Below are positions 45,334 through 56,351 of a DNA stretch of 64,000 nucleotides, piece by piece (within the stretch, counting starts at the first letter, position 1; every line of letters begins with the position of its first letter). The stretch lies in the NCBI RefSeq assembly GCF_029581355.1, contig NZ_CP120849.1:4558501-4622500 (forward strand), written 5' to 3'. Position numbers and translations under genes: made by a program. The notes beneath the pieces were generated by a model. That model had not been told where the DNA came from, did no database searches, and saw only the letters and a list, made by a program, of their open reading frames with translations. Origin of the DNA: Parabacteroides chongii. GTDB taxonomy: Bacteria > Bacteroidota > Bacteroidia > Bacteroidales > Tannerellaceae.

Positions 45334-47380
45334 GGCTGAAATATAACTCTTTCTGAACCTGATCGATCTGTTCCAACCGCACTGTTACCAAGTCTCCCAA
45401 AACAAATTTCCGTTTGGTGCGGCGGCCGGTCAGGTTCAACTGTTCTTCATTATAATCGAAATATTCGTCTCCCAAGCTACGGACAGGAATCAGTCCCCCA
45501 CATTTTAGATCGATCAACTCCACATATAATCCCCAAGACTTTATATTCACGACAATACCGGGAAATACTTCTCCCTCCTTTCCTTTCATATGCTCAATCT
45601 GCATATAGTTAACCGAATCCCGTTCGGCACTGGCTATAATCGCTTCTTTTTCAGAACAATGCCTACAAGCTGCCTCATATTTAGCTCGTCTCACATAAGC
45701 TCCTCCGGCCAGGTAATGTGCGAGCAAGCGATGTACCAGCATATCCGGATAACGCCGAATGGGAGAAGTAAAATGTGAATAACAATCCAAAGCCAATCCA
45801 TAGTGACCGGTATTGCAGGTAGAATATTTAGCCTTGTGCATGTGGCGAATAGACAATAACTCCAAAGCACCTCGAAGAGAGTCATCGGTTATATTTTCCA
45901 ACAAGTGGTTCAAATTTCGCGAATCTTTCAGCTGTTTCTTATTTATTTCCGGCAAATAATAATAAATCAGATCACATAGTTTATCTAACTTTTCTTTCTT
46001 AGGAGAAGAGTGAACGCGATAGATAAAAGGTCTCTTTCGCTTGCCTTCCTTCGGCATATAAGTAACCAATTTGGCCACACTTTGATTGGCCAACAACATA
46101 AATTCTTCGATCAACTTATGAGAGTCCAACCGGGCTTGACCATGGTTAAAGCAGACAGCTCCCTGCTCAAAACGTTTTTTGCGTAACAACCGGGCCATTT
46201 GGTTTAATGCTATTATTTCATCTTTGTAATCGCCGTTACCAATTTCCAATATGCATTGAACCTCTTCATAAGAGAAACGGCGATTGCTCCTGATCACAGT
46301 CCGACAAACATCCATATTACTGATGCGAGCCCTATTATCCAACTCAAAAATGACGGAGAAACAGAGCTTATCCGCGTCCGGCTGTAGAGAACAAATCTGA
46401 TTACATAAACGCTCCGGTAACATCGGGACCGTTTGATTTGGCATATAGATAGACATTCCACGGGATGCAGCTTCCCGGTCTATCGCACTTCCTGGTTTTA
46501 CGTAATAAGTAACGTCTGCAATGTGCACCCCGACTTCCCAATTCCCATTGTCCAGACGGCGTGCAGAGAGTGCATCATCAAAATCTTTAGCCTCTGCCGG
46601 ATCGATTGTAAATGTTTTTATTCCCCTAAAATCTCTTCGGTTGATTATTTCATTCTCGGAGATTGCGGAAGAAATCCTATCCACCCTCTTTGCGATATGA
46701 GGCGGATATTGATAAGGCAAACCGTATTCTAACAGTATGGCTTTCATTTCTGCTTGGATTTCCCCAGCCTTTCCCAACACTTCGAGAATCTCACCGGAAG
46801 GATTGTCTTGATCTTCATTCCATGAAATGATACGGACAAGTACCTTGTCGCCATCTCTCCCGCCATGAAGTCTGTTTGACCGAATAAAAACATTATTTTC
46901 CAATGTTTTACTTTCTGTAATCAAAAAAGCCAGTCCCTTCGTTATGCATAATGTTCCTGTCAGCCGTTGTTCCTTTCTGTGAAGTATTTCAATCACTTCA
47001 CCTTCAGGTGAAGGACCTGTTCGCTTCGTCAGCAGCCTGATCTTCACCAAGTCGCCATCCAATGCCCGAAAGGAACAATGAAGGCCGACAGCAATACGGG
47101 GTGTACTATCATCCGGAAGGAAATAGTTATTTCCATTACGACGACGAATAAACCGTCCGGATAAAATGATTCCCTTATCATTGTAACGGTAACGTCCGCG
47201 ATTTATCTCTGTAATGAAATTTTCATCTGCCAGATCATAAAGAATTTCTACGACTTGCAACATTTCCTCGGGTTTTACAATACCGATTTGTTTGCTTATC
47301 TGTTTATAATTAAATAGTTTATGAGGAGACCGAGTAAATATTAGAGCCATAACATGCTGTAATATATATCTTTTCTTCAT
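45302..47380 (-). CDS. rnr: Ribonuclease R
   Basis: A 692-aa 3'-to-5' exoribonuclease that degrades structured RNA. An N-terminal winged-helix region, two cold-shock domains (about residues 60-215), the RNB catalytic domain (TIDPAEAKDFDDALSA near residue 253, with the metal-binding aspartates) and a C-terminal S1 domain (from about residue 605) are in order. Length is close to the family norm. The -7 box TAATTTTG is at 47419-47426 on the minus strand. Its 3' end overlaps the GH20 gene. Confidence 0.93.
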   Translation of the reverse strand: MKKRYILQHVMALIFTRSPHKLFNYKQISKQIGIVKPEEMLQVVEILYDLADENFITEINRGRYRYNDKGIILSGRFIRRRNGNNYFLPDDSTPRIAVGLHCSFRALDGDLVKIRLLTKRTGPSPEGEVIEILHRKEQRLTGTLCITKGLAFLITESKTLENNVFIRSNRLHGGRDGDKVLVRIISWNEDQDNPSGEILEVLGKAGEIQAEMKAILLEYGLPYQYPPHIAKRVDRISSAISENEIINRRDFRGIKTFTIDPAEAKDFDDALSARRLDNGNWEVGVHIADVTYYVKPGSAIDREAASRGMSIYMPNQTVPMLPERLCNQICSLQPDADKLCFSVIFELDNRARISNMDVCRTVIRSNRRFSYEEVQCILEIGNGDYKDEIIALNQMARLLRKKRFEQGAVCFNHGQARLDSHKLIEEFMLLANQSVAKLVTYMPKEGKRKRPFIYRVHSSPKKEKLDKLCDLIYYYLPEINKKQLKDSRNLNHLLENITDDSLRGALELLSIRHMHKAKYSTCNTGHYGLALDCYSHFTSPIRRYPDMLVHRLLAHYLAGGAYVRRAKYEAACRHCSEKEAIIASAERDSVNYMQIEHMKGKEGEVFPGIVVNIKSWGLYVELIDLKCGGLIPVRSLGDEYFDYNEEQLNLTGRRTKRKFVLGDLVTVRLEQIDQVQKELYFSLIGVRSQKES

Positions 47381-47541
47381 CTAATATTTTCGTGTAATTA
47401 ACATTTATAATCAATACACAAAATTAAATGAATATTATCGATATTCGCCTAGTATCCTACAAATATTTAACAACAGAGAGACCATCAATCAAAGGATCAC
47501 ACTACTTCTCTCCTTCTAAAACAAGCAGATATATGCGATTT

Positions 47542-49911
47542 TTATTTACCGAACCGGGATGTATCTACCTTATCATGCTTTTTACTTTTATAACCACCGA
47601 ACTTCCATATAAAGGAAACCGTCACACAACGTGTATCGTCAATCTTCGTCAAGCGACTATATTGGTTTGCCTGATTAATCTCTACCTTTTTCGGAAGATT
47701 GCTTCGGAAGATATTATCGCACTTCAGGAGAACCGTCGCTTTATCATTAGCGAACTGCCATTTCAAACCGGCTGAAACATTATATACGTAACCCAGGTCG
47801 TAGATACCCTGCACTGCTCCTGTTATATAATAACCATTCAAATCCAGCTTCAGGTTCGGACGTGATTTGGAAAGCGTGAACGTATTATTCAGAAAGAATT
47901 GTCCCAGATATTTACTGTTATCAAATGAAATATCATTGAAATGATCCAGTTTCTGACGCATCCTGATTCCCTGTGCCGTAAACTGGCTATTCATGAACTC
48001 ACCGATACGGAACGGAATAACAGCCCCTATTCCTGCCGTTAAATTATAATCCATATTTTCATAACGGAACACATTTTTCAGTTCCGTAGAACTTTGATAC
48101 GGCAACTGGGCAAAGTAATCCGGTTCGTACTGCGCGAAAACCATAAAGGTATACTTCTGTTTCAGGATATAGAGGAATTGCCCTTCATACGAACGATAAG
48201 GCTTCAGAGCCGGATTACCCATCACGACAGAATAAGAATTTAGGGGTGTTATCTGCGGTGTTATTTCCCAATAAGAAGGATAGGTTTTGTCGCTGTTCAC
48301 GTTTAACTGCAAAATATGTTGCGGTGTAAAAACATAACTCAAAGAAGCATTCGGAAAAAATGTCCAGTCATTCCAAAGAGTCGATTTACTCCCGTTAGAG
48401 TTATAATCCGACCTGAAATACTCTCCTTTCAATGAAGCGGTTGCCGAAAAATGCTCTCCGAAATTCTTGGACACTTCCGCAAAGAGATTGCCCGTATATT
48501 CCTTTTGCGTATTATTTTCCAATAAATCCGGATCTGGTTCATACCCATTACCTTTATTATATAGATAATCGATATAAGTTTTCGAGGAAGTGTAGCCACC
48601 GTGGACACCGTAGTTCAGTGTCCATCCGGTGGCAAAAGTGTGTGTATGATTGGCAAATAGTGCCCATTGTGAAATATTCTGCCTGGAATTATTCTGCATA
48701 TCCGTCAACGTTTCCTGTCCGCGGTTTTCCAAAAAGTTTTGGAAAGACGGAGATTTATAGAGTGTAAAATCCATTCCGGCAGTGATACCCGTATGACCGT
48801 CATATTGTACACGGATATTATGTAAAGTTATTTTATCCTCTCCGGTAGTCCGGCTGAAACGTTGGTCACTTGTCTCTGCATCTTGCAGTACAGAAAAAGA
48901 AGTTTCTGCTACACGATTCTTTTTTATATTATTGCCACCCAAAGTATATGCAGCAGATAACTTATCTTCATTCTTCAATTTATAGTCTACGCCAAACCGC
49001 ATATCTCCGCTGTTTATACGGCCATTGCCACGGCCTGACTGATAAATTTCCGTCACACTATTCTCCAGGGTATGTCTTGCCATAATATTTTCCCCTTCAA
49101 AATATCGTCCTTTCTCTCCGTTTACCAAAAAATCGACAGTCAGGTTAGATGTAGAATATAAGAGATTCGCATGTGCCTTACCTGTTGCAAAATGTTTCTG
49201 CAGATAATCAACACCGGCTTCACCCTGTAAAGCCGTTTCTTCTGCCGACCCCTTATCTAATATAACGTTAATAACAGCTCCTTTAATATTGTATTTTGCA
49301 GGGGCATTATACATAACCTCTACATTTTTTACCCGCGAAGAAGGAATACTCTTCAACATCGTGATCAACTGGTCCAGCGACATCGTCGTTAACTGTCCGT
49401 TCAGGATAATTCTCGGAGCCCCTGCCCCCAACAATTGAATCTCGTCTGCACCGCCGATAATACCGGGTAATTGTTTTACAGCATCGAAAGCATTACTCAC
49501 TGATTTATCTTTCATCAGTTGCGGAACATCGTATTTCAATGCGCCATTCTCCACTTTGACCTTCGGACGTTCGGCTTTTACCACCACTCCGTCCAGCTCA
49601 TAATCTTTAGCTGTCAGACGAATCGTTCCGGCATCCGCCTGTGAAATCTCTTGCTGGAAAGGTTCGTATAAGAGATGTTGAAAGAGAAGCCGGTAAGCCT
49701 GATCAGCTGTCCGGTTCAGGTTAAACTGTCCGAGACTATCGGTCACCACAGCATCCACATAAACGGAATCCAATGTCTGAAGTACGACAGCTACGCCATC
49801 TATCGGAACATTATCCATATCGGTTACCTTTCCGTGAATCGTATTTTGAGCGATCAACATCCCATTACCGGTAACCAGCAAAAACATCATGTAGTAAAGT
49901 ATTCGTTTCAT
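47542..49911 (-). CDS. Outer-membrane beta-barrel protein, TonB-receptor-like
   Basis: A 789-aa outer-membrane protein: signal peptide (residues 1 to about 22), a carboxypeptidase-regulatory-like domain (IHGKVTDMDNVPIDGVAVVLQ), a plug-like domain (FDAVKQLPGIIGGADEIQLLGAGAPRIILNGQ, near residues 140-190), then a large beta barrel ending VTVSFIWKFGGYKSKK. It belongs to the barrel family often annotated beside SusC proteins, but no SusD partner or TonB box is evident. The ligand is unknown. Two ATGs six bases apart are possible starts. Confidence 0.85.
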   Translation of the reverse strand: MKRILYYMMFLLVTGNGMLIAQNTIHGKVTDMDNVPIDGVAVVLQTLDSVYVDAVVTDSLGQFNLNRTADQAYRLLFQHLLYEPFQQEISQADAGTIRLTAKDYELDGVVVKAERPKVKVENGALKYDVPQLMKDKSVSNAFDAVKQLPGIIGGADEIQLLGAGAPRIILNGQLTTMSLDQLITMLKSIPSSRVKNVEVMYNAPAKYNIKGAVINVILDKGSAEETALQGEAGVDYLQKHFATGKAHANLLYSTSNLTVDFLVNGEKGRYFEGENIMARHTLENSVTEIYQSGRGNGRINSGDMRFGVDYKLKNEDKLSAAYTLGGNNIKKNRVAETSFSVLQDAETSDQRFSRTTGEDKITLHNIRVQYDGHTGITAGMDFTLYKSPSFQNFLENRGQETLTDMQNNSRQNISQWALFANHTHTFATGWTLNYGVHGGYTSSKTYIDYLYNKGNGYEPDPDLLENNTQKEYTGNLFAEVSKNFGEHFSATASLKGEYFRSDYNSNGSKSTLWNDWTFFPNASLSYVFTPQHILQLNVNSDKTYPSYWEITPQITPLNSYSVVMGNPALKPYRSYEGQFLYILKQKYTFMVFAQYEPDYFAQLPYQSSTELKNVFRYENMDYNLTAGIGAVIPFRIGEFMNSQFTAQGIRMRQKLDHFNDISFDNSKYLGQFFLNNTFTLSKSRPNLKLDLNGYYITGAVQGIYDLGYVYNVSAGLKWQFANDKATVLLKCDNIFRSNLPKKVEINQANQYSRLTKIDDTRCVTVSFIWKFGGYKSKKHDKVDTSRFGK

Positions 49912-50076
49912 ATCCATCGATTTTATTTGTTTCTCATTGCAAAGGAAAGGAGTTACAATGAGAAACTGTGTTACCGTTGGCTTATGAAGTGTTATTTAGT
50001 CTTACCGCCGATTAGAAAACAAAACGAGAATTGATTATAAAATAATTCCAAGAATACTTTTTTGATATTTAATTTA

Positions 50077-50084
50077 TATCTTTG
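50077..50084 (+). promoter_or_regulatory. -7 box upstream of the decayed helicase gene
   Basis: TATCTTTG, 85 bases before the ATG at 50170, so the remnant could still be transcribed. Confidence 0.35.
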
Positions 50085-50169
50085 AGACTATTAATAACAT
50101 AGCGCCTTAGATTAAAAGCTACAAAAAGCAATCACACAGTTAAGATGCGCTACATAAATATAATCTGTA

Positions 50170-53100
50170 ATGGGAAGTAGCGATAAAATCTCCAAGAATT
50201 TCAACGGCACTGTTCATTTGGAATATTTGCCATGTATCAATTATGCAATGATACATAACCATGTACCAGCATTCAGTTTTTGTGAATTGATAAATAATGA
50301 CGAGATAGATTGGAACGAGGTAAAGATCTCCATAAGCGGAGAACTCATCAAATATTCCGATTGTGTTCTTGATATCGTGCCACAGGGACAAAATATACAA
50401 ATCGTTTCACTCGAAATATCTCCCGAAGTTGAAAGATTAATCGAACTTACGGAAGGAATAGATACTACTTTTAACCTGATCATCTCAACCGGTGGCGAAG
50501 TCCTTTATCAACAGGCTTACCCCATCCAATTAATGGCGTACGACCAATGGCCCGGCGCCAGCATCATGCCTGAACTCCTGGCCTCTTTTGTAACCCCTAA
50601 CCATCCGTTGCTATCGAGGGTTAGCGTAAACGCGTCACGGTTCCTTGAAGAATGGACCGGCAATTCCGCATTAGACGAATACCAGACACAAGACCCAAAT
50701 CGTGTACGTGTATAGCATTTGATGATGCGGTCTTATTAGCGCAGAATGAGCTGAAGGACGAGAACAGATTTGATTTATTCATAGACGTCTACCGTTGTCG
50801 GTTGAATAAAATCAGACCCTCCCCCAACGCATTGAAAATAATGGAAAATGGCAAGTAAAAAATGAAGGCATTGAACATGAAAATGCCACAAAAAAGGTAA
50901 ACAGCCTGGACCGATTCGAGATAAAGTTGGATACTACCAAACAAGAAACCACCAAACAAATTATCTGGGAACGAAAATTATTAGATTTTTCCTTACGAAA
51001 TAATCTGATCAATGTGAAGTTGGGCAAAAGAGTAATACCGTTTATCTCTTTTGAGATCGACCAATTGGAAGACCGATTGCAGGCCGGAGAGAATTATCAG
51101 ATACAACCCTGCCCCATTAAAGGGAAATTAGAGCCGAGAGATACCGGCATGTATGATTCCTCACTACTGAAAAACGAACTTGAGGAGTTGGTGATCAGTG
51201 AGCTGAAAAACAAAAGAATCCGTTCTTACCTAACCGAGAGCGAGCTCCAGAACGCACTGAAGTTTGTGTACAGGACGTCCCGTACAGCGATAGAGGAAAA
51301 TGGGGCAAATTCATTATTTCTGGTACTGGGCATTCTCAAATGGTATGAGACCCCCAAAAGTATAAAGCCTCGTTTCGCTCCTATTTTATTGTTACCGATT
51401 GATATTATACGACGAGGAGGTACAAATGGATATGTAATTCGAACCAGGGACGAAGAGATCATATTGAATATCACCTTGGTAGAGTTATTAAAACAACAAT
51501 TCGACATCAATCTTTCCGGACTTAATCCACTACCCAAGGATGACAGTGGAGTAGATGTAAAAAAGATATTTGCCGCAATCCGTACCTGTATCCGCAATCA
51601 AAAACGCTGGGACGTGGTGGAAGAATCCATGATCGGACTGTTCTCATTCAACAAGTTCGTTATGTGGAACGGCATCCATACCAATGCTGACAAGTTGAAG
51701 GAGAACCTTATTCTAGCCAGTCTGATGGAGAATTGTATTAAATGGCAGGATACTAGCCAAGAAGTTGACGCAAGGGAAATTGACAAATATATAGAACCTT
51801 CCGGTTTTGCGATTCCAATTGATGTGGACTCTTCCCAACTGGAAGCAGTTATCGAATCGGGAGAAGGAAAGAACTTTATCCTGCACGGGCCTCCAGGAAC
51901 CGGAAAGTCCCAGACTATCACCAATATGATAGCTAATGCTTTATACAAAGGGAAACGTGTTTTATTTGTCGCAGAAAAAATGGCAGCACTCTCAGTCGTC
52001 CAAAACCGATTAGCCAAGATCGGCTTGGAGCCATTCTGCCTGGAACTACATTCCAATAAAGTAACTAAAACTCATTTCCTTGCACAGCTTCAGAAAGCGA
52101 TCGAGGTTGTACATATCCAGTCTCCTCATGAATTCGAGAGTATTTCCAAGCAATTATTTGAACGTAGGAGGAAATTAATCGATTATATGGAGGCCTTGCA
52201 TAACCCTCATGCATACGGTTATTCCCTTTTTGACTGTATTACGAATTATTTATCCATTCAGGGTGATGAGTTAGTAATCGATTCTACCCTATTGGATTCC
52301 ATTACGAAAGATGAGCTTACGGTCCTTACAGAAAAAATAAAAGAGCTCGATACAATCTTTCAGATAATAGGACAGCCGGAAACACATCCGCTAAAAGGAT
52401 TGGAGCCATATGATATTTCACTTGAGAGTAACCAAAAGTTAGAGAATAGTATCAGCCGTCTTATGGATCTACTTCCGATAATATCCACCGGAAGAACTTT
52501 TTTCTCCGACAATTGGGATTTCGTAATCCCTGACAGCTGGGAGGGGATTAAGTTAATGGCCCAGATGAGTAGCAGACTGGTCGCTATCCCCTATCTGAAC
52601 AAAGGCTTACTGGAACTGGGAGGCAAAGAGGAACTGATTGGGGAATGGCAGGAGATCACTAACTCCGGACAAGAACGTGACAGAATATTGGCAGAACTTT
52701 CCAAAGATTACGCGCCGGAAATATTGGATGAAAACGTGTTTACCCTCCAACAAGAATGGAAAGCCATCGAAATGAAATGGTTCCTCCCTAAATACTTTGC
52801 CAAACGCTCTTACCTAAAAAAGTTGAGATTTTATAGCCCCAGCCTGCAAGAGACAAAGATCCCGAATCTCCTCGATCAACTTGGGACCTATCAAAAACAG
52901 AATAAGATCGTCCAAGAACATTCATCGGAACTACAATCTCTTTTTGGACATTTGGGGAGACGTAATAAAGAGAAATGGGATGAGATTACCTCTATTTTAT
53001 CGGCTATCCCAGGTGTTTATCAGAATTTATTAGAATACGCACGGCTCACCCAAAGAAGCTTGCCGGAGACACTTAACCGTTTTTCCGATAAAATGGGTGA

Positions 53101-54565
53101 TGACTGGAACCTATTCTTACAGTCCAACAAAAATTTACTGAACCAGTTGATACAAACATCCGATCAGATGAATCAGGTTATCCATGATTTGAGAGGATTA
53201 TGTAATATCGAATTGCCGGAAAGCAACCTTGAAACGCAACTTCCAGTACTGCTAAAAAATTGGAAGGAGCACCTGAATATGACTAAAGATTGGTATCAAT
53301 GGTGCATCCGGAAAAGAGAACTTGAAGCACGAGGTTTATCCATGGTTACGAATTATATCCTAAACGAGCATAAGAACGGTACCGAAGCCTCTAATGCACT
53401 TCTTAAAGGTATCTATCATAAACTCGCCTTAAAAACTGTTGACGCTGACAAGACCTTACGCCTATTCAATGGATTGCTTTTTGAGGAGATAATTACCAAA
53501 TACAAACAACTAACCTACGAGTTTCAAGAATTAAGCAAAAAAGAGCTATATAGTAGATTGGCCTCACGCATACCTTCATTAACTATGGAAGCGACTTCCA
53601 ATTCTGAGGTTGGCATTTTGAAACGAAATATATCCAACGGAGGACGCGGCACATCGATCCGTAAGCTCATAGACCAAATACCGACATTACTTCCGAAGCT
53701 ATGCCCATGTATGTTAATGAGCCCGATATCTGTAGCCCAATACATTGATTTAAGCGCTGAGAAATTCGATCTTGTGATTTTCGACGAAGCCTCACAAATG
53801 CCCACCAATGAGGCTGTTGGAGCAATAGCACGAGGCAAAGCACTGGTTGTCGTCGGAGACCCTAAGCAGATGCCACCAACGAGTTTCTTCTCTTCTACTC
53901 AAGTGAATGAGGAAGATGCCGCATTCGATGACATGGAAAGTATCCTGGATGACTGCATATAGCTTTCCATACCATCACGTTATCTGACATGGCACTATCG
54001 TAGTAAACACGAAAGTCTTATCGCTTTTAGTAATGCCCAGTATTACGGGGCTAAATTATATACTTTTCCTTCTGTTGACGACCGGATATCCAAAGTCCGC
54101 CTGTTTAGGGTCGACGGCTCATATGACAAAGGGCGCACACGCAGTAACCGTGCGGAAAGCGAAGCTATAGTAAATGAAATACTTCGCCGTCTAAGAACAC
54201 CGGAACTTTCCGGAAAAAGTATAGGTGTTGTTTCTTTCAGCCAGGTTCAACAGAACTTGATAGAAGATATGCTCCTCGAAGAATTAAGTAAATATCCGGA
54301 ACTGGAAGAGAAAGCATACCAATGTGATGAGCCTATTTTCATAAAAAATTTAGAAAACGTACAAGGGGATGAGCGTGATATAATTCTATTCTCTATTGGA
54401 TATGGTCCGGACAAAAACGGAAATGTATCCATGAACTTTGGTCCTTTAAATAATAAAGGAGGTGAACGACGACTGAATGTGGCTGTATCCCGTGCCCGAT
54501 ATGAGATGATCATTTTCTCTACCCTCAGATCTGATCACAATCTGAATATAACATTCTCTTGTTAA
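50170..54565 (+). pseudogene. Decayed DUF4011-type SF1 helicase gene (defence-like)
   Basis: One broken gene read in three pieces. Piece one (50170-50715, frame 1) is the N-terminal beta-sandwich domain up to DPNRVR. Piece two (frame 0, to about 50815) continues with CIAFDDAVLLAQ and LFIDVYRCRLNKIRP, implying loss of the segment between. A missing C near 50815 then shifts to frame 2, where PQRIENNGKWQ resumes and leads into the DUF4011 helicase part. This holds Walker A LHGPPGTGKSQT near 51890, Walker B VIFDEASQMP near 53777 and motif III GDPKQMPPTS. A TAG at 53960-53962 interrupts it; the same frame continues with [16 protein letters not shown] and motif [16 protein letters not shown], and then stops early at 54565. 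The C-terminal nuclease-like region of full homologues is absent. Confidence 0.85.
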
Positions 54566-54590
54566 CTTTTAATTTTTTAATATGCTTCCA

Positions 54591-55043
54591 CTAAAGTTTT
54601 ATGTATGTAGTGTTTTTCAATTCACGTATTGTAATTGAACTGTTTATTTTGGCAATACCGTTTATGCGTGTCAGTTTTTCGAATCTGAATTTATCATAGG
54701 CATCCAAGTCTTCAAGAACGATTTTGATTAAAAGTTCGTATTCACCCCCAATGGAATAACATTCGACAACTTCTTCCAATTGAACGATTTCATTTACGAA
54801 ACGGGCGTAGTTCTCATGCTCATGAACCAATAACGCAAGACGGCAAAACACAACTAACGGTTTACCGATTTTGTCTTTATTTACAATAGCAGCATAGTGA
54901 GAGATATATCCATCGCTTTCCAAACGCTTTACCCTGTCATATAAAGGGCTTTTGGATAGGTTTAACTCATCTGCCAATACTTTCATGTTCTGTTTGGCAT
55001 CCTTTTGCAGTGCATTTAATATGATTTTATCCGTTTTGTCCAT
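54591..55043 (-). CDS. Lrp/AsnC family regulator
   Basis: A 150-aa regulator with an N-terminal winged helix (MDKTDKIILNALQKDAKQNMKVLADELNLSKSPLYDRVKRLESDGYI, residues 1-50 in overlapping motifs) and a C-terminal RAM ligand-binding domain (from about residue 65; VECYSIGGEYELLIKIVLEDLDAYD). It is divergent from azlC-azlD. Repeat motifs in the shared gap overlap both transcription starts, so it probably represses itself and the exporter, with an amino acid as effector. Confidence 0.9.
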   Translation of the reverse strand: MDKTDKIILNALQKDAKQNMKVLADELNLSKSPLYDRVKRLESDGYISHYAAIVNKDKIGKPLVVFCRLALLVHEHENYARFVNEIVQLEEVVECYSIGGEYELLIKIVLEDLDAYDKFRFEKLTRINGIAKINSSITIRELKNTTYIKL

Positions 55044-55091
55044 TTTGTACCGTATTTTTTCCTGTTTATCTTTTTTATTTAGTTAGTTATG

Positions 55092-55107
55092 CAGGATTAT
55101 TTCCTGT
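55092..55107 (-). promoter_or_regulatory. Putative Lrp operator at the lrp start site
   Basis: Reads ACAGGAAATAATCCTG on the minus strand, with CAGGA/TCCTG dyad arms. It lies directly downstream of the minus-strand -7 box (55116-55123). Confidence 0.55.
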
Positions 55108-55175
55108 TTTATACGCAAAAATACAACATCTTCCTCATTTTTCAACATGATACCCAGCATATATATTGAATTTCT

Positions 55176-55200
55176 TATCTTTGCACAGGAAATAATTCTA
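55176..55200 (+). promoter_or_regulatory. azlC promoter and putative Lrp operator
   Basis: -7 box TATCTTTG (55176-55183) is followed at once by ACAGGAAATAATTCTA (55185-55200), which matches the 55092-55107 element in 14 of 16 positions and covers the expected start of transcription. Confidence 0.6.
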
Positions 55201-55236
55201 GAAGTTAAAAAGATAAGAATATTCAAACTGTACTTG

Positions 55237-55950
55237 ATGAATAATAAGAACCAAGCTTTTTATAATGCGCGTAAACTGGCACTGACTAAAGCATTTCCGG
55301 TAATGCTCGGTATAGCTTTCCTCGGTGTCGGATATGGGGTATATATGCGTTCCTGCGGGTTCGGCATAATATGGCCTGTCTGCATGGCAGCTACTATATT
55401 TGCCGGTTCGATGGAGTTTGTTACTGTTAGCTTATTGCTTAGTACGTTCAATCCCGGTTATGCCCTGCTTTTAACGTTGATAGTGAACGGAAGACATTTG
55501 TTCTATGGAATATCCATGTTGGAAAAGTATAGCGACATGGGGAAAAAGAAAATATGGGCTGTTTCCGGACTGATAGATGAAGCGTTTTCACTCAACTATA
55601 TGACAGATGTCCCTCCTGGAACAGACCGGAATTGGTTCATGCTCTTTGTTTCGGTCTATCTTTATGTGTCATGGATAGGAGGAACTATTATTGGTGCGAT
55701 TTCTGCCAGTGAAGCCATTGCAAGCACTAAGGGAGTAGGTTTTGTCATGACAGCCCTGTTTATCGTGATATTCATCAGCCAGTGGCAAAAAGAACAAACG
55801 CACGGCAGTTCTATATTAGGACTATTAGTTGCAGGCGCGTGCCTAATGCTTTTCGGCAAGGCATATTTCATGCTTCCTACGATCTTGATTATCACTGTAA
55901 TTTTTATGGTTCGTTGGCTGACTACAAAAGATAAGGAGAAACTGACATGA
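55237..55950 (+). CDS. azlC: Branched-chain amino acid exporter AzlC family
   Basis: The large subunit of a two-component exporter of branched-chain or similar amino acids. The 237-aa product has about seven membrane helices and the family motif AFPVMLGIAFLGVGYGVYMRSCGFG, then FAGSMEFVTVSLL and NGRHLFYG. The frame opens at 55147, but the promoter box at 55176-55183 makes the ATG at 55237 the right start. Its stop overlaps azlD by four bases. Confidence 0.9.
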   Translation: MNNKNQAFYNARKLALTKAFPVMLGIAFLGVGYGVYMRSCGFGIIWPVCMAATIFAGSMEFVTVSLLLSTFNPGYALLLTLIVNGRHLFYGISMLEKYSDMGKKKIWAVSGLIDEAFSLNYMTDVPPGTDRNWFMLFVSVYLYVSWIGGTIIGAISASEAIASTKGVGFVMTALFIVIFISQWQKEQTHGSSILGLLVAGACLMLFGKAYFMLPTILIITVIFMVRWLTTKDKEKLT

Positions 55951-56264
55951 CGGTTACGGAACAAATTATCACCATACTTATTGTGGCACTCACCACACAG
56001 TTAACCCGTTGGATTCCATTCTGGATCTTCAGGTCTAGCGCACACACTCCCCAGTATGTAAACTACTTGGGCAGGGTATTACCTCCTGCCATATTTGGTA
56101 TGTTGGTGATCTATTGCTACAAGGATACGGATTTTCTATCACCTTCATACGGCATCCCGGAAATAGTATCGGGAATCTGTGTGGTAGTTATTCAAATGCT
56201 TTTTAAAAACATGGCTTGTTCTATTTTGTTAGGGACAGGGTTATATATTCTTCTTGTGAACTGA
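55947..56264 (+). CDS. azlD: Branched-chain amino acid exporter small subunit AzlD
   Basis: The 105-aa small partner of AzlC, with four short membrane helices and the typical TRWIPFWIF near residue 20 and LGRVLPPAIFGMLVIYCYKD near residues 40-60. Its ATG lies in the azlC stop (ATGA), so the two are coupled. A 10-bp hairpin follows at 56283-56308. Confidence 0.88.
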   Translation: MTVTEQIITILIVALTTQLTRWIPFWIFRSSAHTPQYVNYLGRVLPPAIFGMLVIYCYKDTDFLSPSYGIPEIVSGICVVVIQMLFKNMACSILLGTGLYILLVN

Positions 56265-56282
56265 AATATAGCTATGGTGACT

Positions 56283-56308
56283 GCCTTCTCCCGAATATGG
56301 GAGAAGGC
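56283..56308. terminator. Hairpin after azlD
   Basis: Perfect 10-bp arms GCCTTCTCCC and GGGAGAAGGC with loop GAATAT. There is no T-tract on either strand, so termination would depend on another factor. Confidence 0.5.
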
Positions 56309-56351
56309 GATGAAGCAGCTCAATATATTCGTCTGTTATGGCATAGATTCC

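Noticed and set aside
47428..47775. 115-codon plus-strand frame over the end of the barrel gene
   Set aside because: Most of it overlaps the conserved C-terminus of the barrel protein; the rest has no support.
50652..50858. Small separate gene of 68 codons
   Set aside because: Its sequence continues the decayed helicase protein in a shifted frame (LFIDVYRCRLNKIRP), so it is a pseudogene fragment.
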